From positions 1 through 64,000 of the forward strand of contig KV918902.1 in NCBI GenBank assembly GCA_002049455.2: 64,000 bases of DNA, written 5' to 3'. The notes below the pieces were generated by a model that was not told where the DNA came from, searched no databases, and saw only the letters and a program-made list of their open reading frames with translations. This document shows positions 34,547-44,969 of this stretch, piece after piece; positions within the stretch are counted from its first letter, which is position 1; each line of letters starts with the position of its first letter. The position numbers and the translations under genes were made by a program. The DNA comes from Porphyra umbilicalis. Lineage: Eukaryota; Rhodophyta; Bangiophyceae; Bangiales; Bangiaceae.

Positions 34547-35377
34547 ATGGACACTGTCTACGGGGTCTCATTTTTCGTCGTCTTGCTGCTACCTGGCTCT
34601 CCCTCGTCGCAGGATGAGGTCGTTGGTTTGTTTTCTAGGTACGGCCAGGCAATGCTCAAGAAGATCAGCTACGGTTCCGTGAGCCCTGGAACGAACGGTC
34701 ACTCGGTCGTTTCGCCCAAGCATGATTGCATGTCATGGTTAGCGCCTCCTGGACACCTGGAGGGCCCGAACAGAGATTGTACGCGATCCCTCAGAGCTGT
34801 GGTTAACAAGGCGGTTGAGAAGTGTGTTACCAAAGTAGATCACGATGCAAGCGGCTGGGAAAACAAGCGACGGGAGGTGAGGGCGGCGTTGAGAAGGGGC
34901 CTGCGTACTCGTTGCAACCGACGCCGTAACTCTGCTCGACTACTGGCTTACCGTACCTTGGGAGTTTACATGGATGGTGACGTCAGTGAGGCCACTTTGG
35001 AGCGTGTGGTTGTGGCGACTAATCCAGGGAATGCCATGGACGCGGACGCTGCGGTTGCGGTGCCTGGGACCTCGAGCACTGGGTACAAACTGAAGATCAA
35101 GGACGGGGATCGCGAAATGGAGAGAGCACTGGACTTGAGCGGCGCTGCGGCCTCTATTGTGGCTGAGCTCCTGTTGTTGGAACCGAGTCAGGTTTGGACA
35201 TCTGTGCGAGAAGCATGCGCGGCCTGCTTGAGAAAGTATGTGGATGCGACGGAGTACTCCAAGCTCTTGCGCCCAGAGAGCCTCGAGGCCCGCAATGGCG
35301 TTGTCCGCTGTATGCGCGACGAGCTCAGGGATCTTGAGGCGGGTGACATTGACCTTTCGGATGAGGAAGCCGACTAG
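34547..35377 (+). CDS. Unknown protein X, transposon-associated
   Basis: ATG 34547, 276 residues. I recognise no family. The sequence is well balanced: SRYGQAMLKKISYGSVSPG near the start, a basic segment with RTRCNRRRNSARLLAYRTLG (about residues 125-145), a GAAASIVAELLLLEPSQVW helix (about 200-220), and an acidic C-terminus (DLEAGDIDLSDEEAD). A decayed homologue at 40850-41605 aligns from SRY to the acidic tail, with conserved sites that include SPGTN, PPGHLEGP and CNRRR. Conservation between two diverged copies next to Ulp1-like genes says it belongs to the element. A DNA-binding accessory role would be a guess. The first 25 residues are hydrophobic and not confirmed by the second copy. Confidence 0.65.
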   Translation: MDTVYGVSFFVVLLLPGSPSSQDEVVGLFSRYGQAMLKKISYGSVSPGTNGHSVVSPKHDCMSWLAPPGHLEGPNRDCTRSLRAVVNKAVEKCVTKVDHDASGWENKRREVRAALRRGLRTRCNRRRNSARLLAYRTLGVYMDGDVSEATLERVVVATNPGNAMDADAAVAVPGTSSTGYKLKIKDGDREMERALDLSGAAASIVAELLLLEPSQVWTSVREACAACLRKYVDATEYSKLLRPESLEARNGVVRCMRDELRDLEAGDIDLSDEEAD

Positions 35378-36162
35378 ATCCCTCGCGCGACACGTGATGA
35401 TACCCCCGCGGTGCATGCTGCGCGTCCAGCATCATGTCTTGGCGCCCACACATCGTGGAGCCGGCGTGACAGATCATGCGAACGTGCAGCTGCCACCGGT
35501 TTATTTCTGCGCTTTTTTCTTTCTTTCTCGATTTATTTATCTCGTGAGTTTTTTTATCAAAGACGAGTAAACAAAAAAAACAAAGGTCGCTTCCCAGTAT
35601 TATCGCGCGCGATCATCACGGAAAATATGAGCGGAAGTGCTCCTCAGTTAATTTCTAATACTGTTCTCTTGTTCATTTCTCGGCAGTCCCTCAAGATGAG
35701 ATACTCGCAGAATCGAAGAGTGAGAATGAGGGCCGCTCCACGAACCATCTAGCTGATCGCTCCTCTGACCAGCGCGGGGATTGCAGTGTGGATATCCTCT
35801 GACATACGCTCTGTGATGGACTCACATGTGGTCGATTGTATCGTCCCCATGACCATCATACAAATGATGTGCAGTACGTGCTTGGACACCATGCCTCGAA
35901 AAAGGAGAGGGATAAATCACCATTTAGTATATGAAACAGTCTGTGTGGACGCGTAGGGAAAACGTAGACAAGCGTATCCTTCTGACTGCATAACGAACGT
36001 GCCAACATATTGCTGGTCATCGAGTCTGCGGAATAGTCTCTCATGCGTTTTGCAGGATCAGATGCCGTTTTGTTCGGCAAACGGTCCTGGACACAGTTCC
36101 TGAACTGATCGCAGGATCTTCCTCGGGAAAATGCTAAAACGGTCCCATGATCAAATCACGGC
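35378..36162. other. No recognisable gene; AT-richer sequence
   Basis: Composition falls sharply relative to the flanks. Only short frames. Nothing recognised. Confidence 0.45.
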
Positions 36163-36558
36163 AATTCCGACTCTCACTCGTGGAACTATCCTACCAGGCT
36201 GCCAGAAAAATCCGGAAGATAATCCCACAACCGTCGACGATCTTAATCCCAGAATCATTCATCTAAAAAACCGGCGGCACATCCCAATTCAGCCTCCTTA
36301 TTTATATTAGCGAAACATATCTCAATACATCCCGTGATTTAATACCAGCGCGCAGGCACGAAAATTCCGATTCTCATTCGTGGAACTATCCTAGCGGGCT
36401 GCCAGAAAATTCCCGAAGATAATCCCATAACCATCGTCGACCTTATCTCCAGGATCAGCCATCGAATAGTCCGGCGGCATATCCCATTTCAGCCTCCTTA
36501 TTCATATTGGAGAAACATATCTCAATACATCCTATGAATTTAATACCTGCACGCAGTG
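36163..36558 (+). repeat. 200-bp direct tandem duplication
   Basis: Unit 1 (36163-36362) and unit 2 (36363-36558) are about 85% identical by eye. Each starts AATTCCGAYTCTCAYTCGTG and contains CAGCCTCCTTATT and GAAACATATCTCAATACATC. There is no coding potential. Confidence 0.85.
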
Positions 36559-37339
36559 TCTACCAACCGGGCATTTGTGGCAGGGCTGATTTCCAACACT
36601 TGAACGTGGTGGTACAAAAAAAGCCCTTCCTCACATACAGTCTATACCCGGTTATGGCTGATTCCACAACGTTGTGTGGCGGTATGAAATTCCAGAGAAA
36701 AATGAGATATTTTCTTTTATTATAAATTCGCAGGAGTTATGTCGATTCGACCGCATCCAGCTCTGCCGACTAAGCTGCAGAAGATTCCTGAAAATGTGTC
36801 GAACAATCGCGAAGATTATCTTCCCAATCCGCTCGTGGCGTTCTGCAGATCGTATTTGGAACTTATCTGGTACGATCATCGTACCACCGGATGATCCGGC
36901 AATCAGACTCGTCTTGGATGGCAGATGGTCCGGAGAGCAGACTAGGAACTGTTTTCCAGATTGTTTCCAGGACTATTCCGCGGCGTATCTCGTGGCGTGG
37001 TCACTGGACCAAACGACAAACAAATCCGTGCGCGCGTTGGACCGACTGGTCTAGCGTTCGAACAACATCCGATCTCCATTCTGTACCCGTAGAATGAGTA
37101 CGCAAACGGAATCCAGACTGTTTTCAGAGCCAGGCTACAGCCTCGACGAGAGATAGCAGTGTCGTCACGCGATAAGCGCATACCCAGGATAAGTTCAGAT
37201 CAACGTCGCTGCCCGACATGACAGACAAAGCACAGTGATGGCTGAGAATAAGTTCTGAAGATAAAGCAGCTGGACAGCATTTGGGACGATCCTGTCGACA
37301 ATTAGTATTCTTACACATCCTATCGCCTGATACTGTATT
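36559..37339. other. No recognisable gene; AT-richer repeat debris
   Basis: Short frames only. The stretch 37255-37339 resembles parts of 38880-39090 (ACGATCCTGT-GACA words), pointing to older local duplications. Confidence 0.4.
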
Positions 37340-38514
37340 GCTGACCTCCAACAATTGGCGGTTTCAAAGTGGTTGCAATCATTCAACAGCGTACGTGGAC
37401 CAATGGAAAGGCTAGGAATCATGTTAGTTCCTTACACAGTCTCCTTATGCAGCTCTGCTAACTGGATTGTGCCATTCCAGGCACGTGCGTGCAATACCCT
37501 GGCCTTCAGGGCGGTGGCGCGCTCGGCGACGCATCGACACCGGGCACGCCGGTCGGCTCCATAGCCGCGAGCGCGCACGGGGGCACGTACAGCCACGCTG
37601 CCGTGGCGGGGAGAATGTGGCGCGGGGGAAAGGGGTGCCGCCGCCGCCACCACAGCGGCGGCGGTCCGCCGGCGTCGCGCGACGCCCACAGGAGGGGCTG
37701 TCCCTCCGCCGCGCAGCGCACCTGCGCACGGCGGACAGGGCGGCCGACACGGCGCACGGGCGGGCGGGTGGGACTGATCGACGCGCGATGGGGCGCCTCC
37801 AACCGCGCCGCTAGGTGGCGTCAGCAACCGCCGTCGCGCCGCCGCAACAGAAGACGGCACGCAAGCACGATCACCCGCGGGTCATCGTGGGCGCGTCGAC
37901 CCCCGGAAGTCGCTGCGCGCGATCGCCGCGCGCAACTCGGGGCGGTGGGGGGGGCAGATGCCGTCCGGGCCCTGTGACCCTTGTGGCAGAAGAGTCCTTC
38001 TCAGCCACGTAACTCTATTCGCTTTTTAGCGTCACCGCGACCCTTCCAACGCTGACACGCCCTCAGGTCCCTGAGGACACGAATGCAGACTGCCTGCTGT
38101 GAAACGGAGAGCAAGTCCCTGGATGTAAGTACATGTGTGCATCACTACACTTTGAGAGCACCCTGTCCTAAAGGCCAGGGAAAACGCACATCAGTATCTC
38201 AGGAAATCTGAACAAATTTGTTGATCTCATGAGAAGTCACAGATCTGGCCCAGAACCCTCTCCATGCCCTCTCCAGGTCCAAGCAAGAGGCCCAAAAATC
38301 TTAGGAAATCCCAGCGTGGGTTGCAATGGCTCTGCGTGACTCTTGCAAGACTCGTTGATTGGCTTGCAAGATCACTGGCGGTAACTTCCAGCCAATAGTT
38401 TGATCGTGGCTTGTCGAACAGCCAATCTCACTTCATTTCTATGTCTTGTCGTCGGCTCTGCCTCCCTTCTCTCTGCAAACGCCTTTTTTTGGAGGTTAGC
38501 AATATATTGCTGAT
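37340..38514 (+). repeat. 466-bp dispersed repeat, copy 1 (interrupted by element C)
   Basis: 37340-37474 plus 38184-38514 together give 466 bp and align with 39090-39378 plus 40358-40534 (also 466 bp). Shared words include GTACGTGGACCAATGGAAAGG, GCAGCTCTGC and GGCTTGTCGAACAGCCAATC. Element C sits in this copy but not in copy 2. The hAT element of copy 2 is absent here, and the sequence at its insertion point is CTCTGCGT (38330-38337). Confidence 0.85.
37475..38183 (+). mobile_element. Short inverted-repeat element, copy C
   Basis: Starts TTCCAGGCACGTGCGTGCAA and ends CTAAAGGCCAGGGAAA. Same orientation as copy B and same family as A. The uninterrupted paralogue at 39215-39240 reads straight across the insertion point (CTCTGCGCACTGGGAACGC), which proves that this is an insertion. 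A clear target duplication was not seen, so the exact first and last bases are uncertain by a few nucleotides. Confidence 0.8.
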
Positions 38515-39089
38515 CCCCGTATTTTGTCCTGGTGGACCGAGACTGACTTGCGAACCGACTCTCTCCACCAATCAGATGCGCTTCTGGGACTGACTTGGTG
38601 CTCCTGATTGCTTACATGTGCCCATACAGCCCGGAAATCAACTTCAGCTCCTCTTTTTTTCTGCACTTCTGGCAGGGAGACAGTAGAAAATCTCAAGATC
38701 TCGCGTGCGCAGCTTGCTCCGTGCCAAGAAAGTCGGATCAAGCGGCAACAAACAGTGAGTTCTGCTAAATCTAAGGTCCTGGCACCCAATGCGGGCTGTC
38801 TATTGGCTTCGATGCCTTCTTACTGTCGTTTTAGACCAATAGAGTGCTGTTATTCACAGTCAGTCTCTGTCTCTGTCCCCCAGGACAAAATTCGGGGATC
38901 AGCAATATGGACATCCACAGCCTGGCATGTTAGCAGGACTGACTTCGGAACGGTAGTGTCGATAGTTAGTATTTTTATTCATCAGACTGCTTCCTGATTG
39001 ATCTGGGGATCTGCCGCCTGGAATATCAGGAGGACAGCTCTCGGAACGATCCTGTGGACAGCTGGTCTTTTTGTTCATCAGATGTGCCA
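38515..39089. other. No recognisable gene
   Basis: Two imperfect direct repeats of about 110 bp (near 38882-38990 and 38998-39090: GGGGATC, CGGAACG-T and TTCATCAGA words). No coding potential. Confidence 0.4.
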
Positions 39090-40534
39090 TGATATTGCTG
39101 ACCTCCAAAAAATGGCGGTTGCAGAGTTGTTGCAATCATTCAAAAGCGTACGTGGACCAATGGAAAGGCTAGGAATCAAGTGCGTTCCTTACACAATCTC
39201 CTCATGCAGCTCTGCGCACTGGGAACGCACATCAGCATCTCAAGAAATCTGAAGAAGTTTGTTGATCTCATGAGAATCCACGGGTCTGGCCCGGAACCCT
39301 CTCCATGACCTCTCCAGGCCCAAGCAAGCGGCCCAAAAATCTCAGGAAAGCTCATTGTGGGTTGCAATGGCTCTGTGTCAGAGGTGGCTGGTGATTTTTA
39401 TTTGATTATAACCATGATGATTGTAATGATTATAATCATTTTACATCACGGGGCTGATGATTATAATCACATGGCCATGCAAGGGGATTCACAGTTGGGC
39501 ATACATGAGGGGGGCAACTAGGAGATAGAGACAGCTGGTTGGCCTGCCAACTGACAGATTCAAGCGTTTCACTTGCTGTTTACCCAGTCGACGACTGTCG
39601 TTCGTGTCAACAATGCGAAGGACATGCCCTGCTGCACTCACACAGTACGCTCCCACAGATGGCAAGACTGGCAACGAGCATGGCAGTCTGATGCGTCTAC
39701 GTGCAGGGAAGAGTCAAGAAAGAGTCTGAGCCAAGCGACAGAGCGTCGAAGAGCACCACATGCATATGAATACAGGCATCTGAAAAAATAGCCAAGGTTA
39801 CCATGGCATCAGTGCACAATTGCCACATAGTATCGTACGTAGTACATCTGAGCGAGGTTGCCAGGTGTGGTTCATTCACGTTGGCCCCCTATGCGTTTTT
39901 CATGGCCTGTGAACTGACTGGAGCGCACGAGGACGCTTGGTCAAAGCCACGGCGTTGTCACGAGCAACCGCTCAGGCCAGACCTCAGTCTCACTATCCAG
40001 CATAACTTGTCGCTTCAGCTCCGCAATCGTTTCTCACCATCGGTTGCTGCTCAGCTGCGGCGGTGTCGGCACTGTCTTCTTTCGACAAGGACACAGCCTG
40101 CAACCCTGCCGAAGTCACTCTCGTAGCTTTGCACAGGATGTTTCGGAAGGTGGCTGATCACGTCTAATGTTGACTGGATTGGACTTCTGTCATATTTGTG
40201 CGTACTTCTGCTCCGTCATAAAGGCGCCCAATGATTATAATCATGGCCAATGATTATAATCAATGAAAATCGCCCCGTACGATTTAAAATCAAGGGGTTG
40301 ATTTTTAGCATTTTTCCCGAGCCCAGGAATGATAATTTTCACACCTCTGCTCTGCATGACTCCTGCAAGACACGATGATTGGCTTGCAACATTACTGGCG
40401 GTGACTCCCAGCCAATAATTTGATCGTGGCTTGTCGAACAGCCAATCCGACTTCATTTCTATGCTGTGTCGTCGGCTCTGCCTCCCTTCTCTCTGCAATC
40501 GCCTTTTTTGGAGTTTAGCAATAGTCACGCTCAT
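39090..40534 (+). repeat. 466-bp dispersed repeat, copy 2 (interrupted by a hAT element)
   Basis: 39090-39378 plus 40358-40534; see copy 1. It serves as the empty site for element C. Confidence 0.85.
39379..40349. mobile_element. Non-autonomous hAT element with 8-bp target duplication
   Basis: 971 bp. The left end is CAGAGGTGGCTGG and the right end is the reverse complement of CAGAGGTGTGAAA, a typical hAT terminus. The target duplication is CTCTGTGT (39371-39378) and CTCTGCAT (40350-40357), two mismatches. The empty paralogous site at 38330-38337 reads CTCTGCGT. Palindromic TGATTATAATCA motifs are clustered just inside both ends (39400-39470 and 40230-40262), as expected for subterminal binding sites. 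There is no recognisable transposase. Its end differs from the TAGGGTTGTG type at 12168, so it is a second hAT group. Confidence 0.85.
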
Positions 40535-40849
40535 GTCTTCTCTACGACCATTCCTCAGAAAAAGTAAGGAAGATTATGTCAGAAGAAACAAGGCAGATTA
40601 TGCCGCAAATCATGGAACAGGACAAAAACGAGGAAAAACGGGACATGCATGGAAAAGTAAAAATAGAGGTCAAGAAGATAGCAGAAAGAGACGACTCTGT
40701 TATCACAGAGGCCAAGAAAATGTCAGCCACAACGGGTTACAGATCGGGCTCGCCTTCGTCGGCATGGAGCAGTCGTTCGTGTCAGCGTGGTGGATCATAT
40801 GAAACTTGCTTCAAGCAGACCAAAAGGAGTGAGTTAGTCAGGTTTCTTG

Positions 40850-41605
40850 TATAAGAGATCAACATCTCCAGCCTTGAGGGCCTTCAACTCATCTCACATG
40901 CACCGCACAACGCCCTTGCGATCCTCGCGGCTCTCTGGTCGAAAAAACGTGGGGTACTCTGCCATGTGAACGTATCGTTTCAGAAAGGCGGCTCCGGCTG
41001 CTCGCACAGAGGCCCACACTTCGCTGGCGTCCAGAAACAGAATCCCAGCAATGATGGCCGCCGCCGCTCCGTTCATGTCGAGCGCGCGGACCAGCTCGTT
41101 GTGGCCGTCCTTCAGTCTCAGTCGGTAACCAACGCCTGGACTCTCAGCTTGCGCGCCGGCGGCAGAGGCACCCAAGACGTCTGCAGCGAGTACCACGCGT
41201 TCCATGGACGCCTCCTGTACTTCATCGTCCATGTAAACTCCCAAGGTGCGATACGCGAGCAGCCGAGCACAGGTGCGTCGCCTGTTGCAGCGAGTTCGAA
41301 GACTCTTCTCCAGAGCGACTTTCACAGCACGTCGATGGCCCGACCAGGCACTTGTGGTGTAATCAATCTGGTTCGCATACTTCTCAACCGCTTTGGTCAT
41401 AACTGCTCAGAGAGGAAGACTGCATTCTCTTTTGGGGCCTTCCAATTGTCCAGGGGGGGGCATCCATGAGAGGCCATTGTGTGCGGGCGAGTCGGCGGTG
41501 CTTCAATTCGTTCCGGGGCTCGCAGTTCCGTTGGAAATGTTCCTTAACATGGCCTGTGCGTATCGCGAAAAAGGAACACTCAGGTCATCCTGGTACAGCA
41601 AAATA
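40850..41605 (-). pseudogene. Unknown protein X, decayed second copy
   Basis: Homologue of 34547-35377 in the opposite orientation. It aligns from YQDDLSVPFSRYAQAML through SPGTN, PPGQLEGPKREC, RTRCNRRRTCARLLAYRTLG and GAAAAIIAGILFLDASEVW to the end. In-frame TGA codons occur at 41503-41505 (Gly in the intact copy), 41407-41409 (Arg) and 40894-40896 (Arg). The tail after the last stop still reads DELKALKAGDVDL. It is followed in the outward direction by the 466-bp repeats. Confidence 0.8.
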
Positions 41606-42513
41606 TGCAACACCTCTACAGCAAGGCACGACTACGACGACAATGTGTACGGGTTATACGCGGTGTGTTGCGTGGTACGATAGTTACAGATCGCGGAGCA
41701 CCTCTCTCTCAAAAAACGGGCCAAAAGCTATCGAGTCATGTGGTCAACGTACTCCATGTGCAGTCCAGACATTAGCGAATAGGGCACCGCTGACAACGAG
41801 GGATGGCAGCGAAGCATCAGGAGCTTCATCAGCCCCGCTACTCGGCATCACCTCGACGCGCAAGAGGCCGTCTCGTTCAACGTTTGGCCTCGCAAAAGCG
41901 TCCCGGCGTCTTAGTCCACGTGTGGGCTCCGCAACCGCTATAAAACAACAGCCACCGTATGTCTCTTCTCAAGCGCAACAGAGTCTCTCTGAAGGTAGGT
42001 CTCTGTTGAACTGTGACAAGTCCCGAGTCAACGAAGTGTACTCTGAGGAGCAGGGAAGAGATTGCCACGACAACACATTCGCGATCTGTCCAAGATAGGA
42101 CGTACGCACACGGCGCACGCAGCGGACCAGTTGGAAGCAGGCGGCGATGGGCGGAGCTGCACCGCAGGTGTTCTCCTCAGCAGGCGCAAGCATGCTGGAG
42201 AAGCCAGATACAGCGAAGGGACGGCACAGGCTGCTGATCTGCGGCGGTTCTCAATGACCATACATGTACTCGTTTCCCTTTGCGTGTAGTATTTATCACG
42301 AAGATTAGAAGCACACATTAGTGCAAGAAGCCCATATGCTCTAGTCGAGCGGGCCGGTCGGGCGAGGCCGAGGGTCCCGTACGTGCTGCATGCGTTAAGG
42401 TCGTACATTTCTGTAGTCGACGATGATGAGTACTTGATTTCACGTGTGGAACTGTCTGTGCATTGACTTACAATACTGTTGGAGATTGCACAGCTTCCAA
42501 TTCCCGGGCCCGC
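41606..42513. other. No recognisable gene
   Basis: Short overlapping frames only; nothing recognised. In the transposon model it lies between X and the Ulp1-like gene of block 2. Confidence 0.4.
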
Positions 42514-42705
42514 GGCCGACGGGTGATCTCAGATCGGACGCCGCGCCCTCCACACCGCGCCCAGATCGGGGTCCCGCACGTATCCGGTACTGGACGGGTT
42601 CACACGGCCGTGGCCGACGGGTGATCTCCAATCTAACGCCGCGCCCTCCACGCCGTGCTTTTATCGGGGTACCGCATGTACCCGGTGTGGGACGTGGCGA
42701 GCACG
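42514..42705 (+). repeat. 98-bp direct tandem duplication
   Basis: Units begin GGCCGACGGGTGATCTC at 42514 and 42612 and both contain ACGCCGCGCCCTCCAC and ATCGGGGT-CCGCA. About 80% identical by eye. Confidence 0.75.
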
Positions 42706-43099
42706 GCGTACCAGGCACACGCGCGGCTGACCCGCCCACGCCTGGTTGTGGCACGCTCCCTACGGACTGCGACGGCCGGTCGCGGCACGCACAGTACCCT
42801 CTGGAGAGCACAGTCGCGGCACGCACTGCATCCAGGGACCGCCACGCCCAGTCGCCATTATCGACCAGCGCCGTCGCACTCCTGCCGTCACCGCGTCTGC
42901 ACCAGCATTCCTTCTCCTTCATGACTCATTTCTCCATCCCCTCCTCGATTGTTTTTCTGTACCCCTTCTCCATTCCCGTTCGATGTTGCGCCCCCCGCTC
43001 CCCCCTTTCCCCCATTTTTTCTTTTTTTGGGCGCGCCCTTGAGGAGAGAGGCCCGCTACCCCGACAGAGGGTGCGAGCCAGACCGCGACCGACCGCTTC

Positions 43100-43545
43100 T
43101 ACGGTCAATCAATTGTCCGTGAAGCCTCGGGCTGCGTCCTTCGTGTTGGGCCATCCGCTGGCATTTTGGAGTGGCCGCCACGCCGGGTGGGCGGTCTTCA
43201 CTGTGTTTTTTAACTCATCGCCCCGCCAGTGGGTGCTCGTGGGACCGTAACCAACGGCCCATCAGGGCGACTGGTACTGAGTGGGGCCATGGGCTGTGCC
43301 CCTTTGCTGGGGCCAACCGCTGGCTGTGCACGTCGCCGGCACGCGAAGCGGGCCGGCTTGACTGTTAGATTTTCGCTCGCCTCCCCGCCGGAGGGTGCGG
43401 GCGGACATGGTGCCCATTGCCCACGCGGGCGATCGCGCTGTCGTGGTACCGCGGACTGTGTCCCTCTATCTGGGGCCAACCGCTGGAATTTACGAGTGGC
43501 CGCCACGCCGGAAGGGCGGTCTTCTTCGAGAATTTCGGTTTGTCT
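43100..43545 (+). repeat. Degenerate repeat region
   Basis: GGCCAACCGCTGG and GAGTGGCCGCCACGCCGG followed by GGGCGGTCTTC recur at about 43150-43200 and 43475-43525, with a partial copy near 43305. Period about 180 bp with poor conservation. No gene recognised. Confidence 0.5.
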
Positions 43546-44045
43546 CTATGCTCGTGACAGTTGACTACGGATGAGCACGAGGCCTCAGAGCCCCTTGAAC
43601 CTATCCCAGGCGAATTGAGTCGCAACCAGCGTCGTCAAGTGGCGCGCGCCTGACAACCGGCGGAGGCCATGACTGCTGAAGCTGCTCAGGTGGCTAAGCA
43701 AGCCGCCTGAACTGTCAATGCGCCGCATGCTGTCGAACGAGGAGCGGTTGCGGTGGCGCGACGGGCCGAGCACACTGCGGTACCGGCCCCATTGGCTCCC
43801 CTCGGCACCGGTCTTGAGATTGCTCCTATGGAAAGTCGTGGCCGTCTTCGAGGCCGCGGCGGCGGTCGCGAAAGAGGCCGCGGAAGGGGCGCTGCGGGCC
43901 CCAATCGACTCGGCGGGCGCTCACACGCGGTTCGAAGCGGGGATGATGGCGGATCGTGGATCGAATCGGCTGCTGACAGGGCCTCAGCCGCTGTCGTGGG
44001 ACATCAGCCCTCACAAGGCCTGAGCGGCAGCGGTCGGGTCGGCGC

Positions 44046-44810
44046 GTGCGACGCGACGCCCACGCCACAAAATCGTCAGCCGGCTGTCCGGCCCACCCGG
44101 TCGTATGGGCTGGCACCCTGTGGCGGCCGGATTTCTTTCCGGCGCGCGCCGAAAGGCGACTACAGCTCTCAACAGCGAATATCTGGTCGCTGGCAGAGGG
44201 CGAGGACATGTCCAAGCGCATGTTCGATGTCATGCTGCTGTGGCTCTTGTTCTGGGCTGACAGCGGTGGAGTGCACGGTGGCCTTGGTCTTCTCTCCGCG
44301 CTCGACGCGGAGAACGGGAATGACGCCGTGACTCATGACTACCTGATAGTCAACAGGGCAGCCAATGTGTTACGCGACCGCCCTGTGTTCGGGGGGGGCA
44401 TGGTCATTGTGCCAGTGTACAGCGGTCGAGGATGGTCGAGCGTGGTCGTGCGCCACCTCCATGTGGTCGTTTTCTCCGTCGTGCAGACCGTGATCGGTTG
44501 TGATGCAGCTCCCTGTCATGGCGCCGCAGTTGTGCTGATCAGCACCTGGGAGACCAGGGGCGGCGCGCAAGTCGACTTTGACATTGTTGTCGGCCTCTTC
44601 CTGTCGTTGAGTTCTGCGATTTGTCAAACCCACCTACGTACCAGGGACTCACTTGGAATGCGGATGCGTGTCAACGGCTGCCTGCGGATGCGTTTGGCAG
44701 TGCGCCGTGTGGCGATTCCCAGAGGAGAGGTTTCTGACATGGCGGACCACCTGCTGGCACACGTGTCTTTGCTGCATTCGGCCAATTTACAAGCAGCTGC
44801 TACGTCGTGA
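44046..44810 (+). pseudogene. Ulp1-protease-like protein, block 2 copy
   Basis: Homologue of the core at 30845-30250: WSLAEGEDMSKRMFDVMLLWL, IVPVYSGRGWSSVVV, VVGLFLSLSSAICQTHLR. The frame has no ATG at its start and its N-terminal part is missing or shifted, so I treat it as a fragment. As in the first copy, the position before the conserved Trp is not His (GRGW), and the Cys expected in the DCGVF-type block is Val. Shared loss in both copies argues that the change is older than their divergence. It points toward a Tnp2-type gene that ends 160 bases away, as in block 1 but without JmjC between. Confidence 0.5.
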
Positions 44811-44969
44811 CAATGGGTCCAAATGGCAAAGGGCCCATACCCGTGTATAAAGTAAATACGGCACTTGTTATTGTCTTAGTCACTGCTCTTTATTCTTTCT
44901 AAGCAGTTACTTGCTTAATTAACTTCAATGACAAGTGGTTCGCATCCTCTTGGCCCACCCCTTCTGTTT

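Larger units (their letters stand above)
22900..35377. mobile_element. Inferred multi-gene DNA transposon, block 1
   Basis: Gene order is Tnp2-type transposase (+), JmjC (-), Ulp1-like (-) and unknown X (+). The X and Ulp1-like genes have diverged homologues in the same relative arrangement at 40850-44810, inverted, again next to a Tnp2-type transposase gene pointing at the Ulp1-like gene. I infer one element family from this conserved arrangement. Terminal repeats and target duplications were not found, so the outer limits given are simply those of the genes. Confidence 0.45.

Noticed and set aside
43753..44331. Plus-strand ORF overlapping the Ulp1-like fragment in another frame
   Set aside because: It is Arg/Gly-rich and out of frame with the conserved core at 44160-44640. 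Its first part may be the frame-shifted N-terminus, but that cannot be shown.
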